Assembly: GCF_015070875.1 (NCBI RefSeq)
Contig: NZ_JADDIV010000003.1
Location: 124,001 to 188,000 of the forward strand
Reading direction: 5' to 3'
Source: Ramlibacter pallidus
GTDB taxonomy: Bacteria > Pseudomonadota > Gammaproteobacteria > Burkholderiales > Burkholderiaceae_C
DNA length: 64,000 bases
Below are positions 8,198 through 16,497 of this stretch, piece after piece. Position 1 is the stretch's first letter. Every line of letters begins with the position of its first letter. The notes under the pieces are model-generated. The model saw only the letters and a list, made by a program, of their open reading frames with translations. It ran no database searches and was not told the DNA's origin. A program made the position numbers and the translations under genes.

Positions 8198-9633
8198 GTG
8201 CCGCTACCCCGCTGCCCGCACAGGGCCGCCCGCGCGACGAGGTGCTGGCCGACCTGCAGCGCTTCGCCGCCGACGACCCCGACTACAAGGCCGGCCGGCT
8301 GTGGAGCCTGGTGTACTGGCTGGACGAGGCCCACGACGACTTCCTAGGCGATGCGTACCAGGCCTTCTCGTCGGCCAACGGGCTGAACCCCACCGCCTTC
8401 AAGAGCCTCAAGCGGCTGGAGACGGAGATCATCGCCACCGTCGCTGGCCTGCTGCACGGGACGCCGGAGGTGTGCGGCATCGTCACCTCGGGCGGCACCG
8501 AAAGTTGCCTGCTGGCCGTCAAGACCTACCGCGACCTGGCGCGCGCCACGCGCGGCGTGAAGCGGCCGGAGATGGTGTTGCCCGTCACGGCACACGTGGC
8601 ATGGTTCAAGGCGGCCGAGTACTTCAACGTGCGCGTGCGGCTGCTGCCGCTGGACGCCGGCCTGCGGCCGGACCTGCGCAAGCTGCCGCGCCTGATCAAC
8701 CGCAACACGGTCATGCTCCTGGGCTCCGCGCCCGAGTACCCGCACGGCACGATCGACCCGATCGAGGCGATGGGCCGCATTGCGCAGGACAAGGGCGTGC
8801 CGCTGCACGTCGACGCCTGCGTGGGCGGCTTCATCCTGCCCTTCGTGGAGATGAACGGCCGGCCGCTGCCCACCTGGGACTACCGCGTGCCGGGCGTCAC
8901 CTCGATCTCGGCCGACATCCACAAGTACGGCTTCGCGGCCAAGGGCGCCTCCACCATCACCTACCGCAACCTCGACCTGCTGAAGCACCAGCTGTTCGTC
9001 TACGAGGATTGGCCGGGCGGCGTCTTCGCGTCGGCGGGCATCCTCGGCACGCGGCCGGGCGGCGCCTATGCGGCGGCGTGGGCGGCGATGCAGCATTTCG
9101 GCGAAGCGGGCTACCGCGACCTCGCGCGCCGCACGATGGAAGCCTTCGACCGCATGCGCGATGCGATCACCGCGGCGCCGGAGCTGTACGTGATGGGCGA
9201 GCCCAGCGGCCCGCTGCTGGCGTACGGCTCGCGCGATCCGCAGGTGAACATCTTCGCCGTGGGAGACCAGCTCGATGCGAAGGGCTGGACGGTGAACCGG
9301 CTGCAGAAGCCGGACGGCCTGCACGCGATGATCACGGCGGGGCACCTGGGCGTGGTCGAGGATTACCTGCGCGACCTGCGTGAAGCCGTTGCCACCGTGA
9401 AGGCGAACCCTGCGCTGGCGAAGGAAGGCAGCGCCGCCACCTACGGGATGATGGCGCACGTCCCGCTGCGCGGCATGGTGCGCGAGAAGGTCCGCGACCT
9501 GTTCGTGCAGATGTACAAGGCCGGCGGCGGCGAGGTCGACCTGCACGCCGCGCCGCCGCCGCAGGGCAGAGTGGATGCCCTGCTGGAGAAGGCGGCGCGG
9601 TGGTATGTGGAGCGCAAGCAGCGGCGGGGCTGA
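8194..9633 (+). CDS. sphingosine-1-phosphate-lyase-like PLP enzyme
   Basis: A 479-residue PLP-dependent decarboxylase-fold enzyme that resembles eukaryotic sphingosine-1-phosphate lyase closely in motif order. The shared blocks are VTSGGTESCLLAVKTYRD (about 97-113), NTVMLLGSAPEYPHGTIDP, PLHVDACVGGFI, the Schiff-base block TSISADIHKYGFAAKG (Lys244) and GGVFASAGILGTRPGG. The eukaryotic enzyme cleaves phosphorylated long-chain bases to an aldehyde and ethanolamine phosphate. Unlike that enzyme it has no N-terminal membrane anchor. It is coupled to the DedA gene upstream. Relatives annotated simply as group II decarboxylases also exist, so a different phosphoamino-lipid or amino-acid substrate is possible. 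Confidence 0.82.
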   Translation: MSAATPLPAQGRPRDEVLADLQRFAADDPDYKAGRLWSLVYWLDEAHDDFLGDAYQAFSSANGLNPTAFKSLKRLETEIIATVAGLLHGTPEVCGIVTSGGTESCLLAVKTYRDLARATRGVKRPEMVLPVTAHVAWFKAAEYFNVRVRLLPLDAGLRPDLRKLPRLINRNTVMLLGSAPEYPHGTIDPIEAMGRIAQDKGVPLHVDACVGGFILPFVEMNGRPLPTWDYRVPGVTSISADIHKYGFAAKGASTITYRNLDLLKHQLFVYEDWPGGVFASAGILGTRPGGAYAAAWAAMQHFGEAGYRDLARRTMEAFDRMRDAITAAPELYVMGEPSGPLLAYGSRDPQVNIFAVGDQLDAKGWTVNRLQKPDGLHAMITAGHLGVVEDYLRDLREAVATVKANPALAKEGSAATYGMMAHVPLRGMVREKVRDLFVQMYKAGGGEVDLHAAPPPQGRVDALLEKAARWYVERKQRRG

Positions 9634-9642
9634 CGACGCCTC

Positions 9643-9670
9643 CGTCATTCCCGCGAAGGCGGGAACCCAG
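9643..9670. repeat. single REP-like repeat
   Basis: Same family as the repeat at 6207: CGTCATTCCCGCGAAGGCGG followed by GAACCCAG. It sits in the 84-bp gap between the lyase-like gene and the NYN gene. Confidence 0.82.
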
Positions 9671-9717
9671 CGCTCCCGTGTTCCTGTCCACGCGATACGA
9701 TCTACGCCGGAGAACGC

Positions 9718-10248
9718 ATGAACCATCCATCCGGCGCCGAGCCCCGCTCCGTCGCCCTCTACTGGGATTTCGAGAACCTGCACGCCAGCCTCGCTGAGGC
9801 GCGCGAGCCGGGCGTGTACGGGCCGGGGAACCGCTTCAAGCTGCAGGAACCGCTGGTGGAAGTGGACACCGTCGTGAAGCTGGCCGCGACCTTCGGCCCC
9901 ATCGCCATCCACCGTGCCTTCTGCAACTGGCAATTCTTCGCCCGCTACCGCGAAGCACTGATGCAGAACGCCATCGACCTGGTGCAATTGTTCCCGCCGG
10001 GCGGCGCGGCGAAGAACGGGGCGGACATCCGCCTGTGCCTGGATGCGATGGAGGACATCGGGCGCTTTCCCCACATCGGCACCGTCGTCATCGTCAGCGG
10101 CGACAGCGACTACATGCCGGTCGCGCAGAAGATCAAGGCGGCCGGTCGCCGGCTGGTCGGCGTGGGCACGCGCGCGGCGACCAACAAGCATTGGGCCGGC
10201 AGCTGCGACGAGTTCCGGTACTACGAGGACATCGTCGCGCCGGCGTGA
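9718..10248 (+). CDS. NYN domain protein (LabA/DUF88-like putative ribonuclease)
   Basis: A 176-residue protein with a complete NYN domain, the PIN-like nuclease fold. The signature acidic positions are visible: YWDFENLHAS near residues 15-23, GADIRLCLDAM near 101, and IVSGDSDYMPVAQKIK near 122. Together these would coordinate a metal ion for RNA cleavage. The last strand VGVGTRAATNKHW closes the fold. There is no fused OB-fold or OST-HTH domain, unlike many LabA-type proteins. It is followed after 31 bp by a cold-shock-domain protein on the same strand, so nuclease and RNA-binding partner may work together. The actual RNA substrate is unknown. Confidence 0.85.
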   Translation: MNHPSGAEPRSVALYWDFENLHASLAEAREPGVYGPGNRFKLQEPLVEVDTVVKLAATFGPIAIHRAFCNWQFFARYREALMQNAIDLVQLFPPGGAAKNGADIRLCLDAMEDIGRFPHIGTVVIVSGDSDYMPVAQKIKAAGRRLVGVGTRAATNKHWAGSCDEFRYYEDIVAPA

Positions 10249-10279
10249 CCGCGGCGGCGCGAGCGAGCGAGGAGTGCAG

Positions 10280-10744
10280 ATGCGGTTCAGCGGCAAGCTT
10301 CACAAGTTCGACGAGGCGCGCGGATTCGGTGTCATCCGGCCGGATGGCGGGGGCGACGATCTCCTGGTGCACCGGTCCGCGTTGCCGACGCCACGGCCGG
10401 CGTTGCAGGACGCCCTGACCTTCGAAGTGGCGCTCGACGCCAAGGGGCGGAAGCGGGCCACCGAGGTGCAGCTGCCGCAGGTCGCACCGCGGGCGGCCGC
10501 GGTGCCGGACCGGCGCAACGAGCCCCTGCAGATTCCCGAACTCCCTCGCGAACGGCGCCGGAACGTCAATCTCACCGTGGTCCGCATCGTCTCCGTGCTG
10601 GTCACGGTGGGCCTGCTCTGGGCCCTCGGCAGCTGCATGTCGCGCGACCTCGATCGCAAGCGGCCGGGCGCGCGCAAGCAATCGATGCCGGCATTGGAGC
10701 ATCCACCTGGGCATGCGGCCTCCAGGCGCCCGGCAGCGTCCTGA
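10280..10744 (+). CDS. cold-shock-domain protein with C-terminal membrane anchor
   Basis: A 154-residue protein. Residues 1-65 form a cold-shock OB fold: KLHKFDEARGFGVIRPDGGG carries the RNP1-like motif and DDLLVHRSAL the second. A Pro/Arg-rich linker follows, then a single hydrophobic segment at about 98-118 (NLTVVRIVSVLVTVGLLWAL) and a basic tail. The known relatives fuse CSD to DUF1294; here only one membrane helix remains. The role is probably binding single-stranded RNA or DNA at the membrane. It lies 31 bp downstream of the NYN gene with a GGAG ribosome-binding site, so the two are probably co-transcribed. Confidence 0.8.
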   Translation: MRFSGKLHKFDEARGFGVIRPDGGGDDLLVHRSALPTPRPALQDALTFEVALDAKGRKRATEVQLPQVAPRAAAVPDRRNEPLQIPELPRERRRNVNLTVVRIVSVLVTVGLLWALGSCMSRDLDRKRPGARKQSMPALEHPPGHAASRRPAAS

Positions 10745-10762
10745 AGTGCCGCGCTGCTGCCG

Positions 10763-11626
10763 TCACACCGGCAGCAGCCGCAGCAGCTCGCGGTTGGTCA
10801 CCTCCGGCGCCTCGTAGGGCACCCAGTGCCCGGCATCGGGCACCACCACCAGCTCCTCGAACGTCGGCGCAGCCTCCAGCAGGGCGCGCAGTTCGTCCAT
10901 CTTGTCCCGGTACAGCGCGTCCTGCTCCGCGTAGATCGCGGACAGCGGGCAGCGGATCGCCGGCAGCGTCTGCAGCAGCAGGTCGGTCAATGCGAGCTTG
11001 CGCCGGTGCATGCGATCGCGCGGCACGTTGGCTGCCTGGATCGCCATCGCGAGGTCGTCGATGGCCTCGTCGCGGTACAGCATCAGGGTGGCCAGGTTGC
11101 TGCGGTGGGCGGCCAGCTTCTCCGCCTCCGTGGGCGCGTCGCGCCAGGAGGTGAGGGGCAGGCGGCGGCTGCGCAAGCCGAGGCCCGGCGCGCCGACGAG
11201 CACCAGTCGCTGCACGCGCTCCGGCTGCGCGGCCGCGATCAGGGCGCCGCAGAGGCCGCCGAAGGAGAAGCCGGCGATGTCGACGGGCGCATCGCCGCAC
11301 ATCTGCCGCATGCCGTCGGCGACCGCAGGTGCCACGGAGTCCACATCCTGCCCGCCCGGCGGCCGCGCCGAGTCACCGAAGCCGGGCAGGTCCGGCACCA
11401 CCACCCAGCGGCCGGCCTCGGCCAGCGCATCCACGTTGCGGATCCAGTGCGTCCAGCTGCCGCTGCCGCCGTGCAGCAGCACCAGCGGCGGGTCGGCGCG
11501 GTCGCCCCAGGTGTGCCAGACCAGGTCGCCGTCGCCGCAGGGGGTGGTGTGGCGGGTCGCCCGCGAAAGGACGCGCAGCGCCGGGGCCGGAAGATCGGAT
11601 CGCAGGGACGAGGAAGCATCGGACAT
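10763..11626 (-). CDS. alpha/beta hydrolase
   Basis: A 287-residue alpha/beta-hydrolase-fold protein. The oxyanion loop is PLVLLHGGSGSWTHW, the strand 4-helix region VVVPDLPGFGDSARP, the nucleophile elbow GFSFGG (Ser121), and the catalytic His lies in VPDAGHWVPYEAPE near residue 270. An Asp in the IYAEQDALY stretch is the likely acid. The family includes esterases, C-C hydrolases and haloperoxidase-like enzymes; no feature fixes the substrate. The ATG at 11626 avoids an unsupported 19-residue extension. It converges with the CSD gene (18 bp apart) and diverges from the small secreted-protein operon at 11727. Confidence 0.85.
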   Translation of the reverse strand: MSDASSSLRSDLPAPALRVLSRATRHTTPCGDGDLVWHTWGDRADPPLVLLHGGSGSWTHWIRNVDALAEAGRWVVVPDLPGFGDSARPPGGQDVDSVAPAVADGMRQMCGDAPVDIAGFSFGGLCGALIAAAQPERVQRLVLVGAPGLGLRSRRLPLTSWRDAPTEAEKLAAHRSNLATLMLYRDEAIDDLAMAIQAANVPRDRMHRRKLALTDLLLQTLPAIRCPLSAIYAEQDALYRDKMDELRALLEAAPTFEELVVVPDAGHWVPYEAPEVTNRELLRLLPV

Positions 11627-11726
11627 GCGGCATTGTCCTTCCGGATGGCGCGACCGCCACGCCCCGCGCGCTATGCTGCGCATGGCCGCGAGATCGTTCG
11701 GCGGCGACAGCGTACAGGGGAGTGCA

Positions 11727-12125
11727 ATGCAGATTCAGGCAGCCTGCAGGGGGATCGCCACGGCGGGCGCGCTGGTCGCTGCCGCGCCGTGTTCGGCCCT
11801 GACCTTGGCGCAAGGAGCGGAGAACGTGCTCTATTTCGAGCACGCCCGCCTGAGTTCGGAGAGTTGCGAGTCGCGGGGCTTCCGCACCTCCGCCGCTTAC
11901 CGCGCCTGGCGAGACGAGAACGACGCCGGGTACCGTGCGTCCATCCAGGCGATCCGTGCGGAGGCCGAGGCGCGCGGGGTGCGCGGCAAGGCGCAGGACG
12001 ACCTGCTCGCCGCCGCCATGGAGAACCAGGCCCGCCTGGCCGGAGACCATATCGCGCGCCGGCCGGTCGATTGCGGCAACTTCGCGAAGGTGCTGCGCAT
12101 GTATTCGGACCTGATGCGCAAATGA
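11727..12125 (+). CDS. small secreted protein of unknown function
   Basis: A 132-residue protein with a likely Sec signal peptide (MQIQAACRGIATAGALVAAA, cleavage probably near residue 22-25). The mature part is helical and charged and has two cysteines (in SSESCESRGF and RRPVDCGNFAK) that could form a disulfide. I do not recognise a family. The stop overlaps the start of the next small membrane-protein gene by 4 bp, so the two are coupled. An in-frame ATG 57 bp upstream would bury the signal peptide, so it was not used. Confidence 0.6.
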   Translation: MQIQAACRGIATAGALVAAAPCSALTLAQGAENVLYFEHARLSSESCESRGFRTSAAYRAWRDENDAGYRASIQAIRAEAEARGVRGKAQDDLLAAAMENQARLAGDHIARRPVDCGNFAKVLRMYSDLMRK

Positions 12126-12385
12126 CGCGAAGCAACGTTCCGGGCCGGCGGCCTCTGTCCGCGAAGACCCGGCTCTACATCTTCCTCGGCGTAGGCTTCC
12201 CATGCCTCGCCTGGATGAAGTACCTGAGTCCGGGTCCGTCGTCCGGCAAGTGGGGCGCGATCGAACGGCTGCTCATGCAGATGCTGGGGAGGGAAGGTGT
12301 ATTGCTGGCCCTCGTCGCCATCGGCGTGCTGTTCCTCTCGCTGGCGCTGCCGGACGTATTGGCGCGGTTCAAGCGCAAGGACTGA
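12122..12385 (+). CDS. small inner-membrane protein
   Basis: An 87-residue protein with two hydrophobic segments, one near 18-34 (LYIFLGVGFPCLAWMKYL) and one near 60-78 (GVLLALVAIGVLFLSLAL), and a basic C-terminal end RFKRKD that suggests a cytoplasmic tail. The start overlaps the upstream stop (ATGA). I do not recognise the family. It ends one base before the stop codon of the convergent phospholipase-D gene. Confidence 0.55.
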   Translation: MTRSNVPGRRPLSAKTRLYIFLGVGFPCLAWMKYLSPGPSSGKWGAIERLLMQMLGREGVLLALVAIGVLFLSLALPDVLARFKRKD

Positions 12386-13648
12386 TCACAACACGTCGTT
12401 CAGCAGGTACGCCGCGTTGTCCTTCACCTTGTGCATCCACCCGCGCTTCTTCCACTGCTCCAGCTTCACCTCGTTGGCGCGCTGCACGTACTTCTCGAAG
12501 ATCGCGTCGAACTTCCCGGCGATGCCCTGGTCCAGGATGCCCAGCGTGATCTCGTCGTTGGTGTCGAAGGAGCGGTCGTCGAAGTTGGTCGAGCCCACCG
12601 CGCTCCAGCAGCCGTCCACCGTCATCACCTTCTGGTGCAGCAGCGTGTGCGGGTACTCGAAGAGGCGCACGCCGCCTTCCAGCAGCCGCTCGAAGTGGTA
12701 GTGGCCGGCGTGCTGCACCATCGGCGCGTCGGATCCGCTGGTGGCCGGCATCAGCACCCGGACGTCCACGCCCCGCTTCACGGCCGCCGTCATCGCATCG
12801 ATCGCTTCCCACTTGGGGATGAAGTAGGGGTTCTGGATCCAGAGCTTCTTCTTCGCCAGGCACAGCACCGTGTGGTGCAGCAGCTTGACGGCCGGCGCGG
12901 AGTTCTCCGGCTTCAGGAAGGCGGCGTGGATCGGGATGTCGCCCACCTTGTGCAGCACCGGGAAGTAGTCGTCGCCGATGAAGACCTCGCCGGTCTCGCC
13001 GATCCAGTTCTCGCTGAAGGCCGCCTGGATGCTGTGCACGATGGGGCCGTGCAGCCAGACGCTGACGTCCGACCAGTGCGTGTGGTCCTCGGCGTTCCCC
13101 AGCCATTCGTCGGTGATGCAGTGGCCACCGACGAAAGCTTCCTTGCCGTCCAGCACGCACAGCTTGCGGTGGTCGCGGTCGTTCAGCACGCCGATCGTGT
13201 AGAGCGAATGCTTGTGGAAGAACTTCACCTTGCAGCCGGCCTCGCGCATGAAGGCGAGCTGCTCCTTCTCCACCTTCTTGGAGCCTTGGGCGTCCAGCAG
13301 GATGCGCACCGTCACGCCGGCCTTGGCGCGCTCGATGAACGCGTTGGCCAGCCGCGTGCCCAGCGCGCCCGGCTTCCACAGGAAGGTCTCGAAGTGCACG
13401 GACTTCTGCGCCGCGCCGATGCGCTCGATCAGCACGTCGTAGAAGTGGCCGTTCTCGAGCACGTCGACGGTGTTGCCTTCGACGGAGGTGCTGAGGCTCA
13501 GCCCCGACAGCGAGGGCATCAGTTCGTCGATGCCGCACTTGGCCTCCACCTGCAGGATGGGGCTGCGGTGCCGCCGGATCGACCAGATCACCAGCGTCAG
13601 CACGACGACCAGCGCCAGCGACAGCCACATCCAGAGGGGGTTGCTCAT
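12386..13648 (-). CDS. phospholipase D-type cardiolipin synthase
   Basis: A 420-residue membrane-anchored phosphatidyltransferase. An N-terminal helix (residues 6-23) is followed by two HKD active-site motifs: HRKLCVLD (His160, Lys162, Asp167) and HQKVMTVD (His338, Lys340, Asp345), each followed by the expected Gly/Ser-rich turn (FVGG and AVGSTN). This two-HKD architecture with an N-terminal anchor is that of the bacterial ClsA/ClsB group, which condenses phospholipids into cardiolipin. It has only one visible N-terminal helix, where ClsA has two, so a ClsB-like or other PLD role cannot be excluded. The gene is monocistronic and convergent with 12122-12385. Confidence 0.88.
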   Translation of the reverse strand: MSNPLWMWLSLALVVVLTLVIWSIRRHRSPILQVEAKCGIDELMPSLSGLSLSTSVEGNTVDVLENGHFYDVLIERIGAAQKSVHFETFLWKPGALGTRLANAFIERAKAGVTVRILLDAQGSKKVEKEQLAFMREAGCKVKFFHKHSLYTIGVLNDRDHRKLCVLDGKEAFVGGHCITDEWLGNAEDHTHWSDVSVWLHGPIVHSIQAAFSENWIGETGEVFIGDDYFPVLHKVGDIPIHAAFLKPENSAPAVKLLHHTVLCLAKKKLWIQNPYFIPKWEAIDAMTAAVKRGVDVRVLMPATSGSDAPMVQHAGHYHFERLLEGGVRLFEYPHTLLHQKVMTVDGCWSAVGSTNFDDRSFDTNDEITLGILDQGIAGKFDAIFEKYVQRANEVKLEQWKKRGWMHKVKDNAAYLLNDVL

Positions 13649-13860
13649 CTTGGTGTTCTTGTTGAGGTTATGGAAGATTATTGGCACAGCCGTGGGTGCA
13701 CGGGGGCCGGTTTGGCCCGGCGGCGCCTCCGACAAAGCCGCAGCCCGCCGCAGGCGCCGTCCGGCAAGAGCGAGCGCGCGGCGCCCACCGGCGGGTGATT
13801 CGGGCGGGGCCCGTCGCACCAGCGCAGGCGTAGACTGCGGCAGCTTCCACGCTGCCGCCC

Positions 13861-14925
13861 ATGACGACGACCTCCACGCCCCGCTACAGCGCCCAGGCGC
13901 TCAACACCTTCGCCCGCGGCCTGCTCACAGCCGTGGGCATGCCCGGCGACAAGGCGCAGGCCGTCGCGGACATCCTCGGCGAAGGCGACCTGCTCGGCCA
14001 CACCACGCACGGGCTGCAGCTGCTGCCGTCGTACCTGAAGGAGGTGGAGTCCGGCTCCATGCGCGTGGACGGCGCCCCGGAGGTGATCCACGAGGCGCCG
14101 GCGGCGCTGACCTGGAATGGGCGCCGCCTGCCCGGGCCGTGGCTGGTGCTCGAAGCGATGAAGGCGGCCACGGCCAAGGCGAAGCAGTACGGCACCGGCA
14201 CGGTGGTGATCCGCCAGAGCCACCACATTGCGTGCCTGGCGGCGTTCCACGAGCGCGCGACGGCGCAGGGCCTCATGCTCATCCTGGCGTCTTCGGACGC
14301 GAACTCGGCGAGCGTGGCGCCCTATGGCGGGCTCGACCCGGTGTTCACGCCGAACCCGATCTCGGTGGGCATCCCCACCAGCGGCAAGCCGATCGTGACG
14401 GACATCTCGACCTCCGCCACCACGAACGGCCTCACCAACCGGTTGCACGCGGAAGGCGGGAAGCTGCCGGCGCCATGGCTGATCGACGGACAGGGGCAGC
14501 CGTCCGATGACCCGGCGGTGCTGTTCCGGGAGCCGAAGGGCACGATCCTGCCGCTGGGCGGGCTCGACTCCGGGCACAAGGGCTACGGCCTGTCGCTGAC
14601 GGTGGAGGCGCTCACCGGCGGCCTGGCGGGCTTCGGCCGCGCGGACCCGAAGCAGGGCTGGGGCGCCACGGTGTTCCTGCAGGTGATCGACCCGGCGGCG
14701 TTCGCGGGCACGACGGACTTCGTGCGGCAGATGGACGAGGTCGCGCGGCAGTGCCGTGCCTCGCGTCCGGCGCAGCCGGGCAAGGGCGTGCGCCTGCCGG
14801 GCGAGAAGGGCTACCGGCTGGCGGACCAGCAGCGCGAGCGCGGGGTCACGCTGCATCTGGGGATCATGGACGCGTTGCAGCCCTGGGCGGAGAAGCTGAA
14901 GGTGAGCGTTCCCGTCGCCACGTAG
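13861..14925 (+). CDS. Ldh family oxidoreductase (malate/L-lactate dehydrogenase type)
   Basis: A 354-residue NAD(P)-dependent 2-hydroxyacid oxidoreductase of the MDH2/YbiC/ComC family, not the Rossmann lactate dehydrogenase family. Visible blocks are GDLLGHTTHGLQLLPSYLK, the His-containing RQSHHIACLAAF (His121/122), PYGGLDPVFTPNPISVGIPT, and GHKGYGLSLTVEALTGGLAG. Substrates in the family include malate, sulfolactate, ureidoglycolate and 2,3-diketogulonate. It faces the tct carboxylate transporter genes in a convergent arrangement, which fits uptake followed by oxidation of a hydroxyacid; this link is inferred. Confidence 0.88.
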   Translation: MTTTSTPRYSAQALNTFARGLLTAVGMPGDKAQAVADILGEGDLLGHTTHGLQLLPSYLKEVESGSMRVDGAPEVIHEAPAALTWNGRRLPGPWLVLEAMKAATAKAKQYGTGTVVIRQSHHIACLAAFHERATAQGLMLILASSDANSASVAPYGGLDPVFTPNPISVGIPTSGKPIVTDISTSATTNGLTNRLHAEGGKLPAPWLIDGQGQPSDDPAVLFREPKGTILPLGGLDSGHKGYGLSLTVEALTGGLAGFGRADPKQGWGATVFLQVIDPAAFAGTTDFVRQMDEVARQCRASRPAQPGKGVRLPGEKGYRLADQQRERGVTLHLGIMDALQPWAEKLKVSVPVAT

Positions 14926-14926
14926 C

Positions 14927-14989
14927 CGTCATTCCCGCGGAGGCGGGAACCCAGGGCGCCCTGGGTCCCCGCCTCCGCGGGGACGACGG
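14927..14989. repeat. face-to-face pair of REP-like repeats
   Basis: Two copies of the REP-like repeat point at each other: one starting CGTCATTCCCGCGGAGGCGG and its inverse ending CCGCGGGGACGACGG. They join in a CCCAGGGCGCCCTGGG core, so the 63-bp whole can fold into one long hairpin. It lies in the convergent gap between the Ldh gene and tctA and could act as a bidirectional transcription or mRNA-decay barrier. Confidence 0.85.
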
Positions 14990-15000
14990 TCTCTCCTGGA

Positions 15001-16497
15001 TCAAGCAGCGATCGGCCGCCGCCCCCTCAGCAGCCGCAACAACGGCGGCAGGAACCACACCAGCAACGTCGCCACGGCCAGCCCGGCCGCGATCGGCCGC
15101 ATGAAGAACGCGGTGAGGTCGCCGTTGGACTTGATCATCGAGGTGATGAAGTTCTCCTCCAGCATGCCGCCCAGCACCACGCCCAGGATCGCCGGGGCGA
15201 TCGGGAAGCGGTTGGCTTCCAGCACGTAGGCGACCACGCCCGCGGCCAGCATGATGCCGACGTCGAAGATCGAGTTGTTGATGGCGAAGGTGCCCACCAG
15301 GCAGAACAGCAGGATCAGCGGCATCAGCACGTTGCGCGGCACCTGCAGGATGCGCTTGGCAACCTTGATGCACAGCAGCCCCAGCGGCACCATCACCAGG
15401 TTGGCGAGGATGAACAGCAGGAACACCGCGTAGATGTTCTGCGGGTTGGTGGTGAAGAGCGTCGGCCCCGGGTTCATGTTCTTCATGTACAGCACGCCGA
15501 TCACGATGGCCGTGATCGAGTCGCCGGGGATGCCGAACACCAGCGCGGGGATCCAGGCGCCGGCCAGCGCGCTGTTGTTGGCGGCGCCCGACTCGACGAT
15601 GCCCTCGACGTGCCCGGTGCCGAACTTCTGCGGCTCCTTCGAGAACTTCTTGCTCATGGCATAGGACATCCAGGCGGCGATGTCCGCGCCGGCGCCGGGC
15701 AAGGCGCCGACCGCCGTGCCCAGCGTGCTGCCACGCAGGATCTGCACCGGGTAGCGTTTGGCCAGCTGCCACTGGCCCTTCAGCACGTTGCCGACCTTCT
15801 CCACCACCAGTTCGGCCGGCGGGCTGGTGTCCACCACGTAGCGGATCACCTCCGAGATCGCGAACATGCCGATCATCATCGGGATCATGCCGATGCCGCC
15901 CATCAGCTCCGCGTTGCCGAGCGTGAAGCGCGGATGGCCGGCTGGATTGCCGAGGCCCACGCAGGCGACCAGCAGGCCGAGCAGCAGCGTGACCAGGCCC
16001 TTCAGCGGCTTGTCGGCCGTGATGAAGATCGCGCAGGTCAGTCCCAGCAGCACCAGCCAGAAGTATTCGAACGAGCTGAAGTTGAGGGCGAACTCCGCCA
16101 GCGTGGGCGCCGCGAGGATCAGCACCACCGTGCCGAACAGGCCACCGACGGCGGAGAACACCAGCCCGGCACCGAGCGCCGTCTCGGCCTGGCCCTTGCG
16201 CGTCATGGCGTAGGCTTCGTCGGTGTAGGCGGCCGAAGCCGGCGTGCCGGGAATGCGCAGCAGGCAGCCCGGGATGTCGCCGGAGAAGATCGCCATCGCC
16301 GTGGCCGTCACCATGGCCGCGATCGCCGGGATCGGCGGCATGAAGAACGTGACGGGCACGAGGAGCGCCGTCGCCATCGTGGCCGTCAGCCCAGGCACGG
16401 CGCCGACGAACAGCCCGAACAGCGCGGCGCCGACGATGGCCATCAAGGTCACCGGCTCGAACACCATGCCGAAGGCCTGCAGCAGCGCGGCGCTCAC
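15001..16497 (-). CDS. tctA: tripartite tricarboxylate transporter large permease TctA
   Basis: A 498-residue polytopic permease. The N terminus has the diagnostic pattern GLFVGAVPGLTATMATALL, and a second internal pattern of the same kind, GALPGAGADIAAWMSYAMSK, sits mid-protein, reflecting the inverted-repeat structure of TctA. About ten to twelve hydrophobic segments are visible. The start is GTG at 16497, which overlaps the tctB stop (GTGA). The frame is open far upstream, but the conserved N terminus and the overlap support GTG. With TctB and a Bug receptor (TctC) it imports carboxylates using an ion gradient. Confidence 0.93.
   Translation of the reverse strand: MSAALLQAFGMVFEPVTLMAIVGAALFGLFVGAVPGLTATMATALLVPVTFFMPPIPAIAAMVTATAMAIFSGDIPGCLLRIPGTPASAAYTDEAYAMTRKGQAETALGAGLVFSAVGGLFGTVVLILAAPTLAEFALNFSSFEYFWLVLLGLTCAIFITADKPLKGLVTLLLGLLVACVGLGNPAGHPRFTLGNAELMGGIGMIPMMIGMFAISEVIRYVVDTSPPAELVVEKVGNVLKGQWQLAKRYPVQILRGSTLGTAVGALPGAGADIAAWMSYAMSKKFSKEPQKFGTGHVEGIVESGAANNSALAGAWIPALVFGIPGDSITAIVIGVLYMKNMNPGPTLFTTNPQNIYAVFLLFILANLVMVPLGLLCIKVAKRILQVPRNVLMPLILLFCLVGTFAINNSIFDVGIMLAAGVVAYVLEANRFPIAPAILGVVLGGMLEENFITSMIKSNGDLTAFFMRPIAAGLAVATLLVWFLPPLLRLLRGRRPIAA

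Noticed and set aside
8344-10296. A 650-codon minus-strand frame opposite the lyase-like and NYN genes.
   Set aside because: It is antisense to two genes with clear catalytic motifs and has no domain pattern of its own.
13649-13860. A possible gene or regulatory RNA in the 212-bp gap between the cardiolipin synthase and Ldh genes.
   Set aside because: No frame with a credible start and no stable or symmetric structure beyond ordinary GC-rich pairing. I see nothing specific there.
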